A stretch of 64,000 nucleotides of DNA, from contig CAYTGN010000002.1 in assembly GCA_964437415.1 (NCBI GenBank), positions 186,001-250,000 of the forward strand, given 5' to 3'. The position numbers and the translations under genes are program-made. The notes under the pieces are model-generated. The model was given only the letters and a program-made list of their open reading frames with translations, did no database searches and had not been told where the DNA came from. This document shows, piece by piece, positions 44,914 through 52,767 of this stretch (position 1 is the stretch's first letter; each line of letters opens with the position of its first letter). Source of the stretch: CADEDV01 sp964437415. Its GTDB lineage: Bacteria > Bacteroidota > Bacteroidia > Chitinophagales > Chitinophagaceae.

Positions 44914-45435
44914 ATGGAAGCAAATCTTAATAGTATGAATGGCATGGAGGAAAGACTCTGGAGCTATATTGACGGAACAGCAGCCTCCACCGAAAAGACA
45001 TTGATCGAAAAATTGCTGGAGACCGATGCTGCATGGAAGGCCAAATACAGTGAACTGCTGGAGTTGAATACCCTGCTTCAATCATCTGAACTGGAGGCGC
45101 CGTCCATGCGTTTCAGTAAAAATGTGATGGAAGAAATCGCCAAACTGCATATTGCACCGGCAACAAAATCTTATATCAATAAAAAGATCATCACCGGTCT
45201 TGCGGTTTTCTTCATCACGATGATCATCGGGTTCCTTGTATATGGTTTTGGCCAGGCAAACTGGTCGGCAGGTGAAAGCAGCAATATTGCACAAAAGATC
45301 GGCAGTATTGATTACAGCAAATTCTTCAGTAATACCTGGGTAAATGTTTTCATGATGATCAATGTGCTGCTGGGACTGGTGCTGCTGGATGTTTACCTTG
45401 GCAATAAAAGAAAAGAGTATCGCAAAAAAGCCTGA
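44914..45435 (+). CDS. Membrane protein, probable anti-sigma partner
   Basis: A 173-residue protein with a cytoplasmic N-terminal part (MEERLWSYIDGTAASTEKTLIEKLL..., about 1-85) and two membrane helices (about 88-112 and 142-165). The N-terminal SYIDG-ELxxLLExDxxWKxxYxEL pattern resembles anti-sigma domains of Bacteroidota, but the HxxxCxxC zinc motif is absent. Placement directly after the ECF sigma gene supports the role. I use the ATG, nine bases after a TTG that would also be in frame. Confidence 0.65.
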   Translation: MEANLNSMNGMEERLWSYIDGTAASTEKTLIEKLLETDAAWKAKYSELLELNTLLQSSELEAPSMRFSKNVMEEIAKLHIAPATKSYINKKIITGLAVFFITMIIGFLVYGFGQANWSAGESSNIAQKIGSIDYSKFFSNTWVNVFMMINVLLGLVLLDVYLGNKRKEYRKKA

Positions 45436-45458
45436 TGATCCTGTATCATCAGACCGGT

Positions 45459-45487
45459 AAAACCCTTCTGTTCGCAGAGGGGTTTTT
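45459..45487 (+). terminator. Rho-independent terminator
   Basis: AAAACCCTTCT pairs with AGAGGGGTTTT (11 bp with one G-T pair) around a 6-base loop, ending the sigma/anti-sigma transcript. Confidence 0.85.
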
Positions 45488-45522
45488 GTATTTATTAAGA
45501 GAAGGTCTCGGCGCCAAAATCT

Positions 45523-45530
45523 TACCTTTG
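45523..45530 (+). promoter_or_regulatory. -7 promoter box of the CBS-like gene
   Basis: TACCTTTG matches TAnnTTTG. A start point near 45536 would leave too little leader for the ATG at 45541 and favours the ATG at 45550. Confidence 0.5.
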
Positions 45531-45549
45531 CCGCAAATAAATGCCTGCG

Positions 45550-46911
45550 ATGAATATCAAAAACAACATTTTGGAAACGATCGGCAACACTCCGCTTATT
45601 CGTCTCAACAAGCTCACCAAAGATTTTCCCTGCACTGTGGCTGCCAAAGTAGATTATTTTAACCCGGGCAATTCCATCAAAGACCGGATGGCGCTGAAGA
45701 TGGTGGAAGTGGCCGAAAAAGAAGGCAAGCTGAAACCCGGCGGCACCATCATTGAATGCACTTCCGGAAATACGGGTATGGGGCTGGCCCTTGCTGCAGT
45801 GGTGAAAGGTTACAAATGTATTTTCACAACCACTGACAAACAGTCCAAAGAAAAAATGGATATTCTTAAAGCTGTTGGCGCCGAAGTGATCGTTTGTCCC
45901 ACCAACGTGGAACCGGAAGATCCCAGGAGCTATTATTCTGTAGCAAGAAGACTGGCTAAAGAAATTCCCAACTCTTTTCATTGCAACCAGTATGACAATT
46001 TAGCCAACAGGCTGGCGCATTATGAAACCACCGGCCCGGAGATATGGGAACAAACAGGAGGAAAGATCACTCATCTTGTTTGTACAGCAGGCACAGGCGG
46101 CACCATTACCGGCACTGCACAATTCCTGAAAGAAAAAAATCCTGATATCCAGATATGGGCCATTGATGTGTATGGTTCTTTGCTTACAAAATATTTTCGC
46201 ACAGGTGAAGTGGATATGAATGAAGTACATCCATATATCAGTGAAGGATTCGGTGAAGACTTTGTTCCTGAGAATTATGACATGAGTGTGATTGATCATT
46301 TCGAACAAGTAACGGATAAAGATGGCGCCGTGATGGCAAGACGGTTAGCCAAAGAAGAAGGTATTTTCTGTGGCTATAGCGCCGGCAGTTGTGTCCAGGG
46401 ATTGATGCAGTTGAAAAGCCGACTGAAAAAAGATGATCTCGTAGTTTGCATTTTCCATGATCATGGGAGCCGCTATGTGGCCAAGATCTACAATGACCAG
46501 TGGATGATGGAAAGAGGTTTTATGGATGTAAAGACATTCAAAGACATCATCAGTGCAAGAGGTATTTCTAAAAAACTGGTCACCATTGAACCGGAACAGA
46601 CCGTTGCCGAAGCAGTGGGGCTCATGAAGAAATATGATATTGAACACATCCCTGTCATGAATGGCGGCGGGCTGACCGGTGCTATCAGCGAAAGCGGTTT
46701 ATTTCAAAAGATCTTCGATAATCCCGATATAAAAAACTCAAAAGTGGCTGATGTGATGGAGCCCCTGTTCCCAATAGTTGAATTTGATACCCCCGTAGAG
46801 AAGCTAAGCCACCTGATCAACAAAGAAAACGGCGCTGTGCTGGCCAAAGACGAACTGGGCAGCTACCATATCGTTACCAAATACGATGTGCTGCAGGCTA
46901 TGGGAAACTGA
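45550..46911 (+). CDS. Cystathionine beta-synthase-like PLP enzyme with CBS domains
   Basis: PLP beta-family enzyme that would join serine (or O-acetylserine) with homocysteine or sulfide. The PLP lysine is in NPGNSIKDRMALKMVE, with TSGNTGMGLALAA and GTGGTITGTAQFLK as cofactor loops; this catalytic part spans about 1-325. A pair of CBS domains follows (about 335-453), typically an adenosyl ligand sensor. The architecture is that of cystathionine beta-synthase, but some bacterial members act as cysteine synthases. The second ATG gives the usual MNIKNNILETIGNTPLIRL start. Confidence 0.9.
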   Translation: MNIKNNILETIGNTPLIRLNKLTKDFPCTVAAKVDYFNPGNSIKDRMALKMVEVAEKEGKLKPGGTIIECTSGNTGMGLALAAVVKGYKCIFTTTDKQSKEKMDILKAVGAEVIVCPTNVEPEDPRSYYSVARRLAKEIPNSFHCNQYDNLANRLAHYETTGPEIWEQTGGKITHLVCTAGTGGTITGTAQFLKEKNPDIQIWAIDVYGSLLTKYFRTGEVDMNEVHPYISEGFGEDFVPENYDMSVIDHFEQVTDKDGAVMARRLAKEEGIFCGYSAGSCVQGLMQLKSRLKKDDLVVCIFHDHGSRYVAKIYNDQWMMERGFMDVKTFKDIISARGISKKLVTIEPEQTVAEAVGLMKKYDIEHIPVMNGGGLTGAISESGLFQKIFDNPDIKNSKVADVMEPLFPIVEFDTPVEKLSHLINKENGAVLAKDELGSYHIVTKYDVLQAMGN

Positions 46912-47077
46912 CACAATAACCCGCCAGGATTGATCCTGAGCAAGTACGCAAACGTTAGCGGACCTGATTTTCGTAAAAATACGCTAATCAGACTGGTGAA
47001 ATCTGCAAAATCTGAAGGTGGTGAATACGATGAAAACGGTAAAAAATGTCGTAAAAAAATTTAGTCTTTTTGCTCTG

Positions 47078-47106
47078 TTTTCATAATGATATGCCAATTA
47101 CTTTTG
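47078..47106 (+). promoter_or_regulatory. Promoter of the candidate RNA
   Basis: TACTTTTG (47099-47106) fits TAnnTTTG exactly. A weak TTTT at 47078-47081 is near the -33 position. The start of transcription is predicted about five bases after the box, at 47111. Confidence 0.5.
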
Positions 47107-47110
47107 TGTC

Positions 47111-47246
47111 AGAAGTTGATTGATAGCTAATCAATCTAAGTCCGAAAATCCAATATCCCGATTACGAGAAACCGTCCTTAACTAACGCAAACCAAATCCT
47201 TAGAAAACCATCCAAAGTCCAGTATCAGTCAACTTCTTCTTTTTTT
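47111..47246 (+). ncRNA. Candidate structured small RNA
   Basis: The predicted RNA begins AGAAGTTGATTGATA (47111-47125) and ends TATCAGTCAACTTCT (47223-47237); these pair over 15 bp with one G-U, and seven T residues follow. An inner 6-bp stem TCTAAG/CTTAGA (47135-47140, 47199-47204) may form. The rest is A/C-rich and largely unpaired. Promoter, closing stem and terminal T run coincide with the ends, which is typical of a free-standing RNA. It is not assignable to a known family by eye. Confidence 0.5.
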
Positions 47247-47379
47247 AAAGAGGCTCTGAGAAACCTAAATAATTAAGATCCACAATCCTGAAGAAAGACC
47301 GAAAATCATCCAGATCCAAAAAACCATTTCCAGATTCACCGTGTCCAAATCCAATGAAACTCATTAAAGTATCCGGAAC

Positions 47380-47416
47380 CCTCCTGCAATCCTGAGTATA
47401 TCGAAGGATAGCAGGA
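47380..47416. repeat. Long imperfect palindrome, REP-like
   Basis: CCTCCTGC / GCAGGAGG arms (8 bp) followed inward by an A-A mismatch and ATCCT/AGGAT (5 bp). The central ATCCTGAG...CGAAGGAT is of the kind repeated between genes in many bacteria. It lies about 80 bases before the BtuF-like start. Confidence 0.65.
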
Positions 47417-47497
47417 GGCGCGGTGATCTAAGCTCCGCTTCTCTCCTTCTTTTTCCATCAAACATTACCGGTTCATTATCTTGCAGCAAACTGCACT

Positions 47498-48310
47498 ATG
47501 CCTGTTTTTAACGATCAGACCGGAAGAATCGTCACTGTTCCGCGTTTGCCACAACGAATTATCTCGCTGGTTCCTTCGCAAACAGAATTGTTGTTTGATC
47601 TGGGGCTCGAAAATGAAGTGGCCGGTATCACGAAATTCTGTATTCATCCCGACGAATGGTATCGCAGCAAACCCCGGATAGGTGGTACCAAACAGGTGCA
47701 TATGGAACTGATACATCAACTGCAGCCCGACCTCGTCATTGCTAACAAAGAAGAGAATGTAAAAGAGCAGGTGGAAGAACTGGCGAAACATTATCCCGTT
47801 TGGGTGAGTGATGTGAACAATCTTGAAGATGCCTCTGCAATGATCGGCCAGATAGGAGAAATTACAGGCAAACATAAACCCGCAGAGCAAATGATCAATC
47901 GCATAAAATCGGCATTCTCTGAACTTCCGGCTATCTACAACAAACCTGCATTGCCGGCCGGCAGGCTAAAAACTGTTTATCTTATATGGCAAAAGCCGTT
48001 TATGACCATTGGTGGCGACACATTCATTCATGCCATGTTGCAGGCATCAGGTTTTCACAATGTTTTTGAAAATGAAAAACGTTACCCTGAAGTTTCAGTC
48101 GAACAGCTACAGGCTATGAAACCTGACCTGCTATTTCTTTCCTCAGAACCCTTTCCTTTCGGCGAAAAACATGTGCAGGAATGGGAACAATGTTTGCCCA
48201 ATACAAAAGTGTTTTTGGTTGATGGTGAAATGTTCAGTTGGTATGGCAGCCGCTTGTTAAAAGCTCCTGCGTATTTTGTATCTCTGCAACAGCAATTGAG
48301 CACAAACTGA
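47498..48310 (+). CDS. Periplasmic-binding-protein-like protein, BtuF family, no signal peptide
   Basis: A 270-residue helical-backbone metal/cobalamin receptor (PF01497 type). It has PQRIISLVPSQTELLFDLGL at residues 19-38, GGTKQVHMELIHQLQPDLVIANKE, and FMTIGGDTFIHAMLQASG, with a Trp-rich end. The N-terminus starts MPVFNDQTGRIVTV, with no signal peptide or lipobox, although these proteins normally bind substrate outside the cytoplasm. No permease or ATPase gene is next to it. Either the exported form starts elsewhere or the protein is cytoplasmic. No cobalamin riboswitch is visible upstream. Confidence 0.8.
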   Translation: MPVFNDQTGRIVTVPRLPQRIISLVPSQTELLFDLGLENEVAGITKFCIHPDEWYRSKPRIGGTKQVHMELIHQLQPDLVIANKEENVKEQVEELAKHYPVWVSDVNNLEDASAMIGQIGEITGKHKPAEQMINRIKSAFSELPAIYNKPALPAGRLKTVYLIWQKPFMTIGGDTFIHAMLQASGFHNVFENEKRYPEVSVEQLQAMKPDLLFLSSEPFPFGEKHVQEWEQCLPNTKVFLVDGEMFSWYGSRLLKAPAYFVSLQQQLSTN

Positions 48311-48375
48311 TATATGATAAACCCGGTCAGCCGGTCTAAATTAACAACTACACCATCTTCCTATCTTTAAAGCAA

Positions 48376-49470
48376 ATGAAATTTCCGGAGTTACATACAG
48401 ATGCTGCTGATAAGCCCTCCAGGAAAAAACCGATGTACCCGGTGAGTGATCGCTTACGTCATTACCTGAAACTTCATGGCCGTGAAGTGAAACTGCCGGT
48501 GTCCTATAGCAACCTGCTTAATTACAAATGGTCGGTTCCGATAAAGGATAAAACCGGGAAGGATACTTTATGGGAAAAACTCTCCTATGACAGCCGGGAA
48601 TGGGATTATATCCGTGAAGGACTGGTAAAAATATATGCCATTTTGAAAACAGAAGGTGATTTCAGTTTCATCAGCCACCTGGATGTAGCCCGCATTGACT
48701 ATTGCACTTTCGGCAACTCACATCCTTTCCGCATCCGCATCGTCAATAAATTCAATGACAACTACGATCATTATTATATCAAGATCGCTGATGCTTCCCG
48801 TATCTATGGTCTTGAGTTGGAACATATCCTCTCTCCCAACCGTATCACTTTTTTCACCCATGAAAACACTCTGGTGGAAGAACATATTCCCGGCATTCCG
48901 GGTGATGTATTCATTCAGCAAATGATGAATGCCCCTGAAACAAACAAGATCAGGCTGGCTAAAGAGTTTGTAAAATTCAATGAAAGATGCTTTGTGCGGC
49001 TGCTGGGTGATATGCGCAGCTACAATTTTGTGGTGGACATCACCCCGGATATTGAAGACTATCAATACCGCATCCGCTGCATTGATTTTGACCAGCAGTC
49101 TTATGAGGGAAGAAAAAATCTTTACCTGCCACAGTTTTTTAAGGAAAATTATGCCTTTGTTGAGCTAAGCCTTTCGCATCTCAATAAGGCATCCATCGAG
49201 CAATACCAGTTTGAAGAAAGAACCATGATTACTTTCCGGCTGGCTTCATCCCGCTATCGTATAAAAGAACTACTTGATATTATGACCACAGATGAGATAT
49301 CTCCGACTGCAAAAGTGGAACAGTTAAAAAATGAACTGGCAGCATTACAACATAGCAATGCTTACCTGCGCTGTCATTCCATGGGACAGGTGGTGAAAAC
49401 ACATCTTAAACAAACATTACGCAAAAACCTTTTGCTGATACAGAAGAACCTTGGAAAAGTGAGTGAGTGA
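48376..49470 (+). CDS. Unknown protein with kinase-like (APH/HipA-type) motifs
   Basis: A 364-residue cytoplasmic protein that I do not recognise. In its second half LLGDMRSYNFVVDI (about residues 211-225) followed by IRCIDFDQQSYEG (about 230-250) resembles the catalytic (xGDxxxxN) and metal-binding (IDFD) motifs of aminoglycoside-phosphotransferase and HipA folds; the Gly-loop lysine part is not clear in the first half. A C-terminal helical stretch follows. It is 66 bases after the BtuF-like gene. Kinase activity is an inference from the motif order only. Confidence 0.55.
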   Translation: MKFPELHTDAADKPSRKKPMYPVSDRLRHYLKLHGREVKLPVSYSNLLNYKWSVPIKDKTGKDTLWEKLSYDSREWDYIREGLVKIYAILKTEGDFSFISHLDVARIDYCTFGNSHPFRIRIVNKFNDNYDHYYIKIADASRIYGLELEHILSPNRITFFTHENTLVEEHIPGIPGDVFIQQMMNAPETNKIRLAKEFVKFNERCFVRLLGDMRSYNFVVDITPDIEDYQYRIRCIDFDQQSYEGRKNLYLPQFFKENYAFVELSLSHLNKASIEQYQFEERTMITFRLASSRYRIKELLDIMTTDEISPTAKVEQLKNELAALQHSNAYLRCHSMGQVVKTHLKQTLRKNLLLIQKNLGKVSE

Positions 49471-49577
49471 GTCTAACGTCTGTTCGTGACAGGGCTTGCA
49501 TAAATCAGCTATATTCGCTGCGCTAAAAAGACTGTTGCCTGCCTTACATTTTTTATAACTAAAGCAGAAACTAAAAC

Positions 49578-50645
49578 ATGAAAAAATACAGAGCCGGTGT
49601 GTTGTTTGGCGAAGAACTGGAAGCCTTGCTCAAAGACGCCAAAGACAACCAGTTTGCATTGCCCGCCGTGAATACCATCGGTACCAACACAATTAACGCC
49701 ACCCTTGAAGCTGCTGCTAAGGTCAATTCACCTGTCATCATCCAGTTTTCCAATGGCGGCGCCCAGTTCATCGCCGGAAAAGGAATGCCCAATGACCAGT
49801 TGCAGGCCAATATTTCAGGGGGTATTTCCGGAGCTTTGCATATTCATAATGTGGCGAAATATTATGGCGTGCCTGTTGTGCTGCACACTGACCATGCTGC
49901 CAAAAAATGGCTTCCCTGGATAAGCGGACTGATTGATGCCGGTGAGCAATATTTTAAAGAAAAAGGACAACCTCTCTTTAGTTCTCATATGCTCGATCTC
50001 AGCGAGGAACCAATTGAAGAGAACATACATACTTCGGTTGAATTTTTCAAGCGAATGAAACCTTTGGGCATGGGCATCGAAATTGAACTCGGTGTAACAG
50101 GTGGAGAAGAAGATGGCGTGGACAACAGCGATGTTGAAAATTCAAAACTTTATACGCAACCCGAAGATGTAGCTTATTCTTATAAAGAGCTGAGTAAAAT
50201 CGGGAACCTGTTCACCGTTGCTGCTGCCTTTGGCAATGTGCATGGAGTGTATAAACCCGGCAATGTAGAACTTCGTCCCGAAATACTTCACAACAGCCAG
50301 GTGCATATTGAAAAAGAACTGAAGACAGGGCCAAAGCCGGTTTATTTTGTTTTTCACGGAGGCAGTGGTTCACCGCAACAGCAGATAAGGGAAGCGATCA
50401 GCTATGGCGCCATCAAAATGAATATTGACACCGATCTGCAATGGGCTTTTTGGGAAGGCGTGCTTGGAAATTATAAGAAAAATGAAGGCTACCTGCAGGG
50501 GCAACTGGGCAATCCTGAAGGAGAAGATAAACCCAATAAAAAATATTATGATCCCAGGGTGTGGCTGCGAAAAGGTGAAGAAGCTTTCATTAAACGTCTC
50601 GAAGTAGCTTTTGAAGACCTCAACTGCATCAACCGCAATGCCTGA
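49578..50645 (+). CDS. fbaA: Class II fructose-bisphosphate aldolase
   Basis: Zinc aldolase that splits fructose 1,6-bisphosphate into dihydroxyacetone phosphate and glyceraldehyde 3-phosphate. The 355-residue protein has FALPAVNTIGTNTINATLEAAA, the zinc-binding VVLHTDHAAKKW (Asp and His), ELGVTGGEEDGVDN, and the phosphate-binding FHGGSGSPQQQ and KMNIDTDLQWAFW. Length is that of the E. coli FbaA type. A terminator and then a class I aldolase gene follow, so the cell carries two unrelated aldolases side by side. Confidence 0.95.
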   Translation: MKKYRAGVLFGEELEALLKDAKDNQFALPAVNTIGTNTINATLEAAAKVNSPVIIQFSNGGAQFIAGKGMPNDQLQANISGGISGALHIHNVAKYYGVPVVLHTDHAAKKWLPWISGLIDAGEQYFKEKGQPLFSSHMLDLSEEPIEENIHTSVEFFKRMKPLGMGIEIELGVTGGEEDGVDNSDVENSKLYTQPEDVAYSYKELSKIGNLFTVAAAFGNVHGVYKPGNVELRPEILHNSQVHIEKELKTGPKPVYFVFHGGSGSPQQQIREAISYGAIKMNIDTDLQWAFWEGVLGNYKKNEGYLQGQLGNPEGEDKPNKKYYDPRVWLRKGEEAFIKRLEVAFEDLNCINRNA

Positions 50646-50672
50646 TCAAATAGCTGAAACAAAATTTTTCCT

Positions 50673-50699
50673 GCCCTGTCCTCACGACGGGGCTTTTTT
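50673..50699 (+). terminator. Rho-independent terminator
   Basis: GCCCTGTC / GACGGGGC (8 bp with one G-T pair), CTCAC loop and six T residues, after the class II aldolase. Confidence 0.85.
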
Positions 50700-50721
50700 G
50701 TTCCCAATTCCAATATTCATT

Positions 50722-50751
50722 TTTGCTGAAAACAGCCTTCGCTTATCTTTG
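50722..50751 (+). promoter_or_regulatory. Promoter of the class I aldolase gene
   Basis: TTTG (50722-50725) and TATCTTTG (50744-50751) separated by 18 bases, a good match to the Bacteroidota promoter. Start codon 63 bases on. Confidence 0.65.
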
Positions 50752-50813
50752 CCGAACACTTGTTAGTGTTTCATTTTTTCAGCCGATTATTCAACATTTA
50801 AAAGACGATTGCA

Positions 50814-51887
50814 ATGGCTTCATCAAAAACCATCGAACTGCTGGGCGACAAGGCAGAATACCTGCTTGCACACCAATCCAAAACCATTTCAAAAGATCAG
50901 TTGCACCTGCCCGGCGCAGATTTTATTGACAGGGTTTGGTCTTCCAGCGACCGTAACCCGCAGGTGCTACGCAACCTGCAGTCCATGTATGGAACCGGAA
51001 GACTCTCCAATACAGGTTATCTCTCCATCCTGCCGGTTGACCAGGGCATTGAACACAGCGGCGGCGCATCTTTTGCTAAAAATCCAATTTACTTTGATCC
51101 GGAAAATATCATTCGCCTTGCGATAGAAGGCGGTTGCAATGCAGTGGCCACCACTTATGGCGGGCTTGGATTTTTGTCCCGAAAATATGCTCATAAGATT
51201 CCTTTCATCGTTAAGATCAATCACAATGAATTTCTTACCTATCCCAATAAATTTGACCAGGTGATGTTCGCTTCTATCAAAGCAAGCTGGAACCTTGGCG
51301 CTGCGGCTGTAGGCGCCACCATTTATTTTGGCAGCGATGAAGCAACAAGACAGATACAGGAAGTGAGCAAAGCTTTTGAAATGGCGCATGAACTGGGTAT
51401 GGCCACCATCCTTTGGTGCTACCTGCGCAACCCGGCTTTCAAAACAAAAGAAAAAGATTACCATGTATCGGCAGACCTTACCGGGCAGGCCAATCATTTG
51501 GGAGTGACGATTGAAGCGGATATCATCAAGCAAAAATTACCCGAGAACAATGGAGGTTATCTTGCATTGAACACCAAAGAATCTGCCTACGGCAAAAATG
51601 ATAAACGTATTTATGATGAACTGACCACTGACCACCCGATTGATCTTTGCCGCTACCAGGTTGCCAATTGTTATATGGGAAGAGCCGGTCTCATCAACAG
51701 TGGCGGCGCATCCTCCGGCGCAAGTGATATGGCAGAGGCCGTTACCACAGCGGTCATCAACAAAAGAGCCGGCGGCATGGGGCTTATCAGCGGCCGCAAA
51801 GCTTTTCAACGGTCAATGAATGAAGGTGTGTCAATTTTAAACGCCATACAGGATGTGTATTTGGATAAAACTATCAGCATAGCTTAA
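50814..51887 (+). CDS. fbaB: Class I fructose-bisphosphate aldolase (DhnA/FbaB type)
   Basis: Schiff-base aldolase of the archaeal/FbaB group; needs no metal. The 357-residue protein has LSILPVDQGIEHSGGASFA, the AIEGGCNAVATTYGGLG motif, and PFIVKINHNEF with a conserved lysine. The later RAGLINSGGASSGASDMAE motif fits the phosphate site. It has its own promoter, so it may be expressed in different conditions from the class II enzyme just upstream. It overlaps nothing and converges with PAP2. Confidence 0.92.
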   Translation: MASSKTIELLGDKAEYLLAHQSKTISKDQLHLPGADFIDRVWSSSDRNPQVLRNLQSMYGTGRLSNTGYLSILPVDQGIEHSGGASFAKNPIYFDPENIIRLAIEGGCNAVATTYGGLGFLSRKYAHKIPFIVKINHNEFLTYPNKFDQVMFASIKASWNLGAAAVGATIYFGSDEATRQIQEVSKAFEMAHELGMATILWCYLRNPAFKTKEKDYHVSADLTGQANHLGVTIEADIIKQKLPENNGGYLALNTKESAYGKNDKRIYDELTTDHPIDLCRYQVANCYMGRAGLINSGGASSGASDMAEAVTTAVINKRAGGMGLISGRKAFQRSMNEGVSILNAIQDVYLDKTISIA

Positions 51888-51903
51888 TAAAAGAAATATA
51901 TTT

Positions 51904-52641
51904 TTAAAGCGGTCTCTTTTCTCTCATTTGCTGAAATTTTTGTTGCACTAAAATAGCGGCGCCGACAGCAATAACTGCTGCTATGATGCCGGCCCCCACA
52001 TCCATTGGAAAATGCTGCGCCAGGTAAATTCTCGAATATCCCGCCAGCAATGCTGCTGTTAAAGAAAGCAGTAACCAATAACGTTGCCGGGATAAGAGGC
52101 AAATGATAAGCGCCAAAGCAAAAGCAGTAGCCGTGTGCCCGGAAGGAAAACTGTTCATGGAATGTAATTTTACCCCCTCAACAACATGAATAAGTTCTTT
52201 CTCTCCGATAGCTGCATAAGGTCTTAACATACCGTGCAGGATCAGTTTCTTACAGACCTGAACCAGTAGAGTATTGAAAACCACTGCCGAAATAAAAAAA
52301 GGCAGGAGGTACCATTTTCTTTTTGCCCAGAGAAAAATTATGGCCGCCGTCCATAAAACACCATCTCCTGTATAGGTCCAGTATTTAAAAAAAAGATCAC
52401 CGGCTTTTCCCCAGTCAGCATTCAGCGAAAGAAAGAATTTGTGGTTCCCCACGATGAAGGTTGTTACAAGCAAAAGTGCTGCCAGCAACAAACTGATCAG
52501 CGCTGCTTTTTTATAGTTGGGGTAATGAAAATCGCTTACCGGTAGCATAATAATTTTGTCAAGATAAAGATAATACCCCGACTTTCCTGTTGCGGGCAGC
52601 ATGAGGTTTGAAGCAACACTACTTGTCTTTGTTTTTTGCAT
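51904..52641 (-). CDS. PAP2-family membrane phosphatase
   Basis: A membrane phosphatase (type 2 phosphatidic acid phosphatase family), probably acting on undecaprenyl pyrophosphate or lipid phosphates. The motifs are KKLILHGMLRP (KxxxxxxRP), FPSGHTAT (PSGH) and SRIYLAQHFPMDV (SRxxxxxHxxxD), all intact. Five or six membrane helices flank them. The real start may be the ATG at codon 32 (MLPVSDFHY), which leaves the first helix intact and drops a polar 31-residue extension. No neighbour suggests its substrate. Confidence 0.85.
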   Translation of the reverse strand: MQKTKTSSVASNLMLPATGKSGYYLYLDKIIMLPVSDFHYPNYKKAALISLLLAALLLVTTFIVGNHKFFLSLNADWGKAGDLFFKYWTYTGDGVLWTAAIIFLWAKRKWYLLPFFISAVVFNTLLVQVCKKLILHGMLRPYAAIGEKELIHVVEGVKLHSMNSFPSGHTATAFALALIICLLSRQRYWLLLSLTAALLAGYSRIYLAQHFPMDVGAGIIAAVIAVGAAILVQQKFQQMREKRPL

Positions 52642-52767
52642 CTCCGGGCAATTCTGCTCATATTAATTAATCCCGGTATTCATTCTTTCCGCAGGAATAA
52701 AAACTATCCGTACTTCAGTCTCATTTAATATATTCGGGCTTTACTGCAATCAAATCAATAAATCGTT

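Larger units (their letters stand above)
46912..47497. other. 586-base gene-free stretch
   Basis: No credible protein gene. In order: an ATCCTG palindrome (46925-46938) and a CGCAAACGTTAGCG near-palindrome (46948-46961); a promoter and a candidate RNA (47099-47246); a G-poor stretch with many ATCC tetramers (47141-47392); and a long REP-like hairpin (47380-47416) followed by another GC stem and a T-rich tract before the BtuF-like gene. Confidence 0.7.

Noticed and set aside
45082..45981. 299-codon minus-strand open frame
   Set aside because: Antisense to the membrane partner of the sigma factor and the CBS-like enzyme, both of which have clear families; the protein (His/Phe/Cys-rich) has no domain and crosses the terminator and promoter.
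47111..47246. Assignment of the candidate RNA to 6S RNA
   Set aside because: The closing stem fits, but the inside is A/C-rich and does not form the long double-stranded arm with a central bubble; left unassigned.
46912..47497. Cobalamin riboswitch before the BtuF-like gene
   Set aside because: No B12 box (GCCACTG-type) or matching stem set is present.
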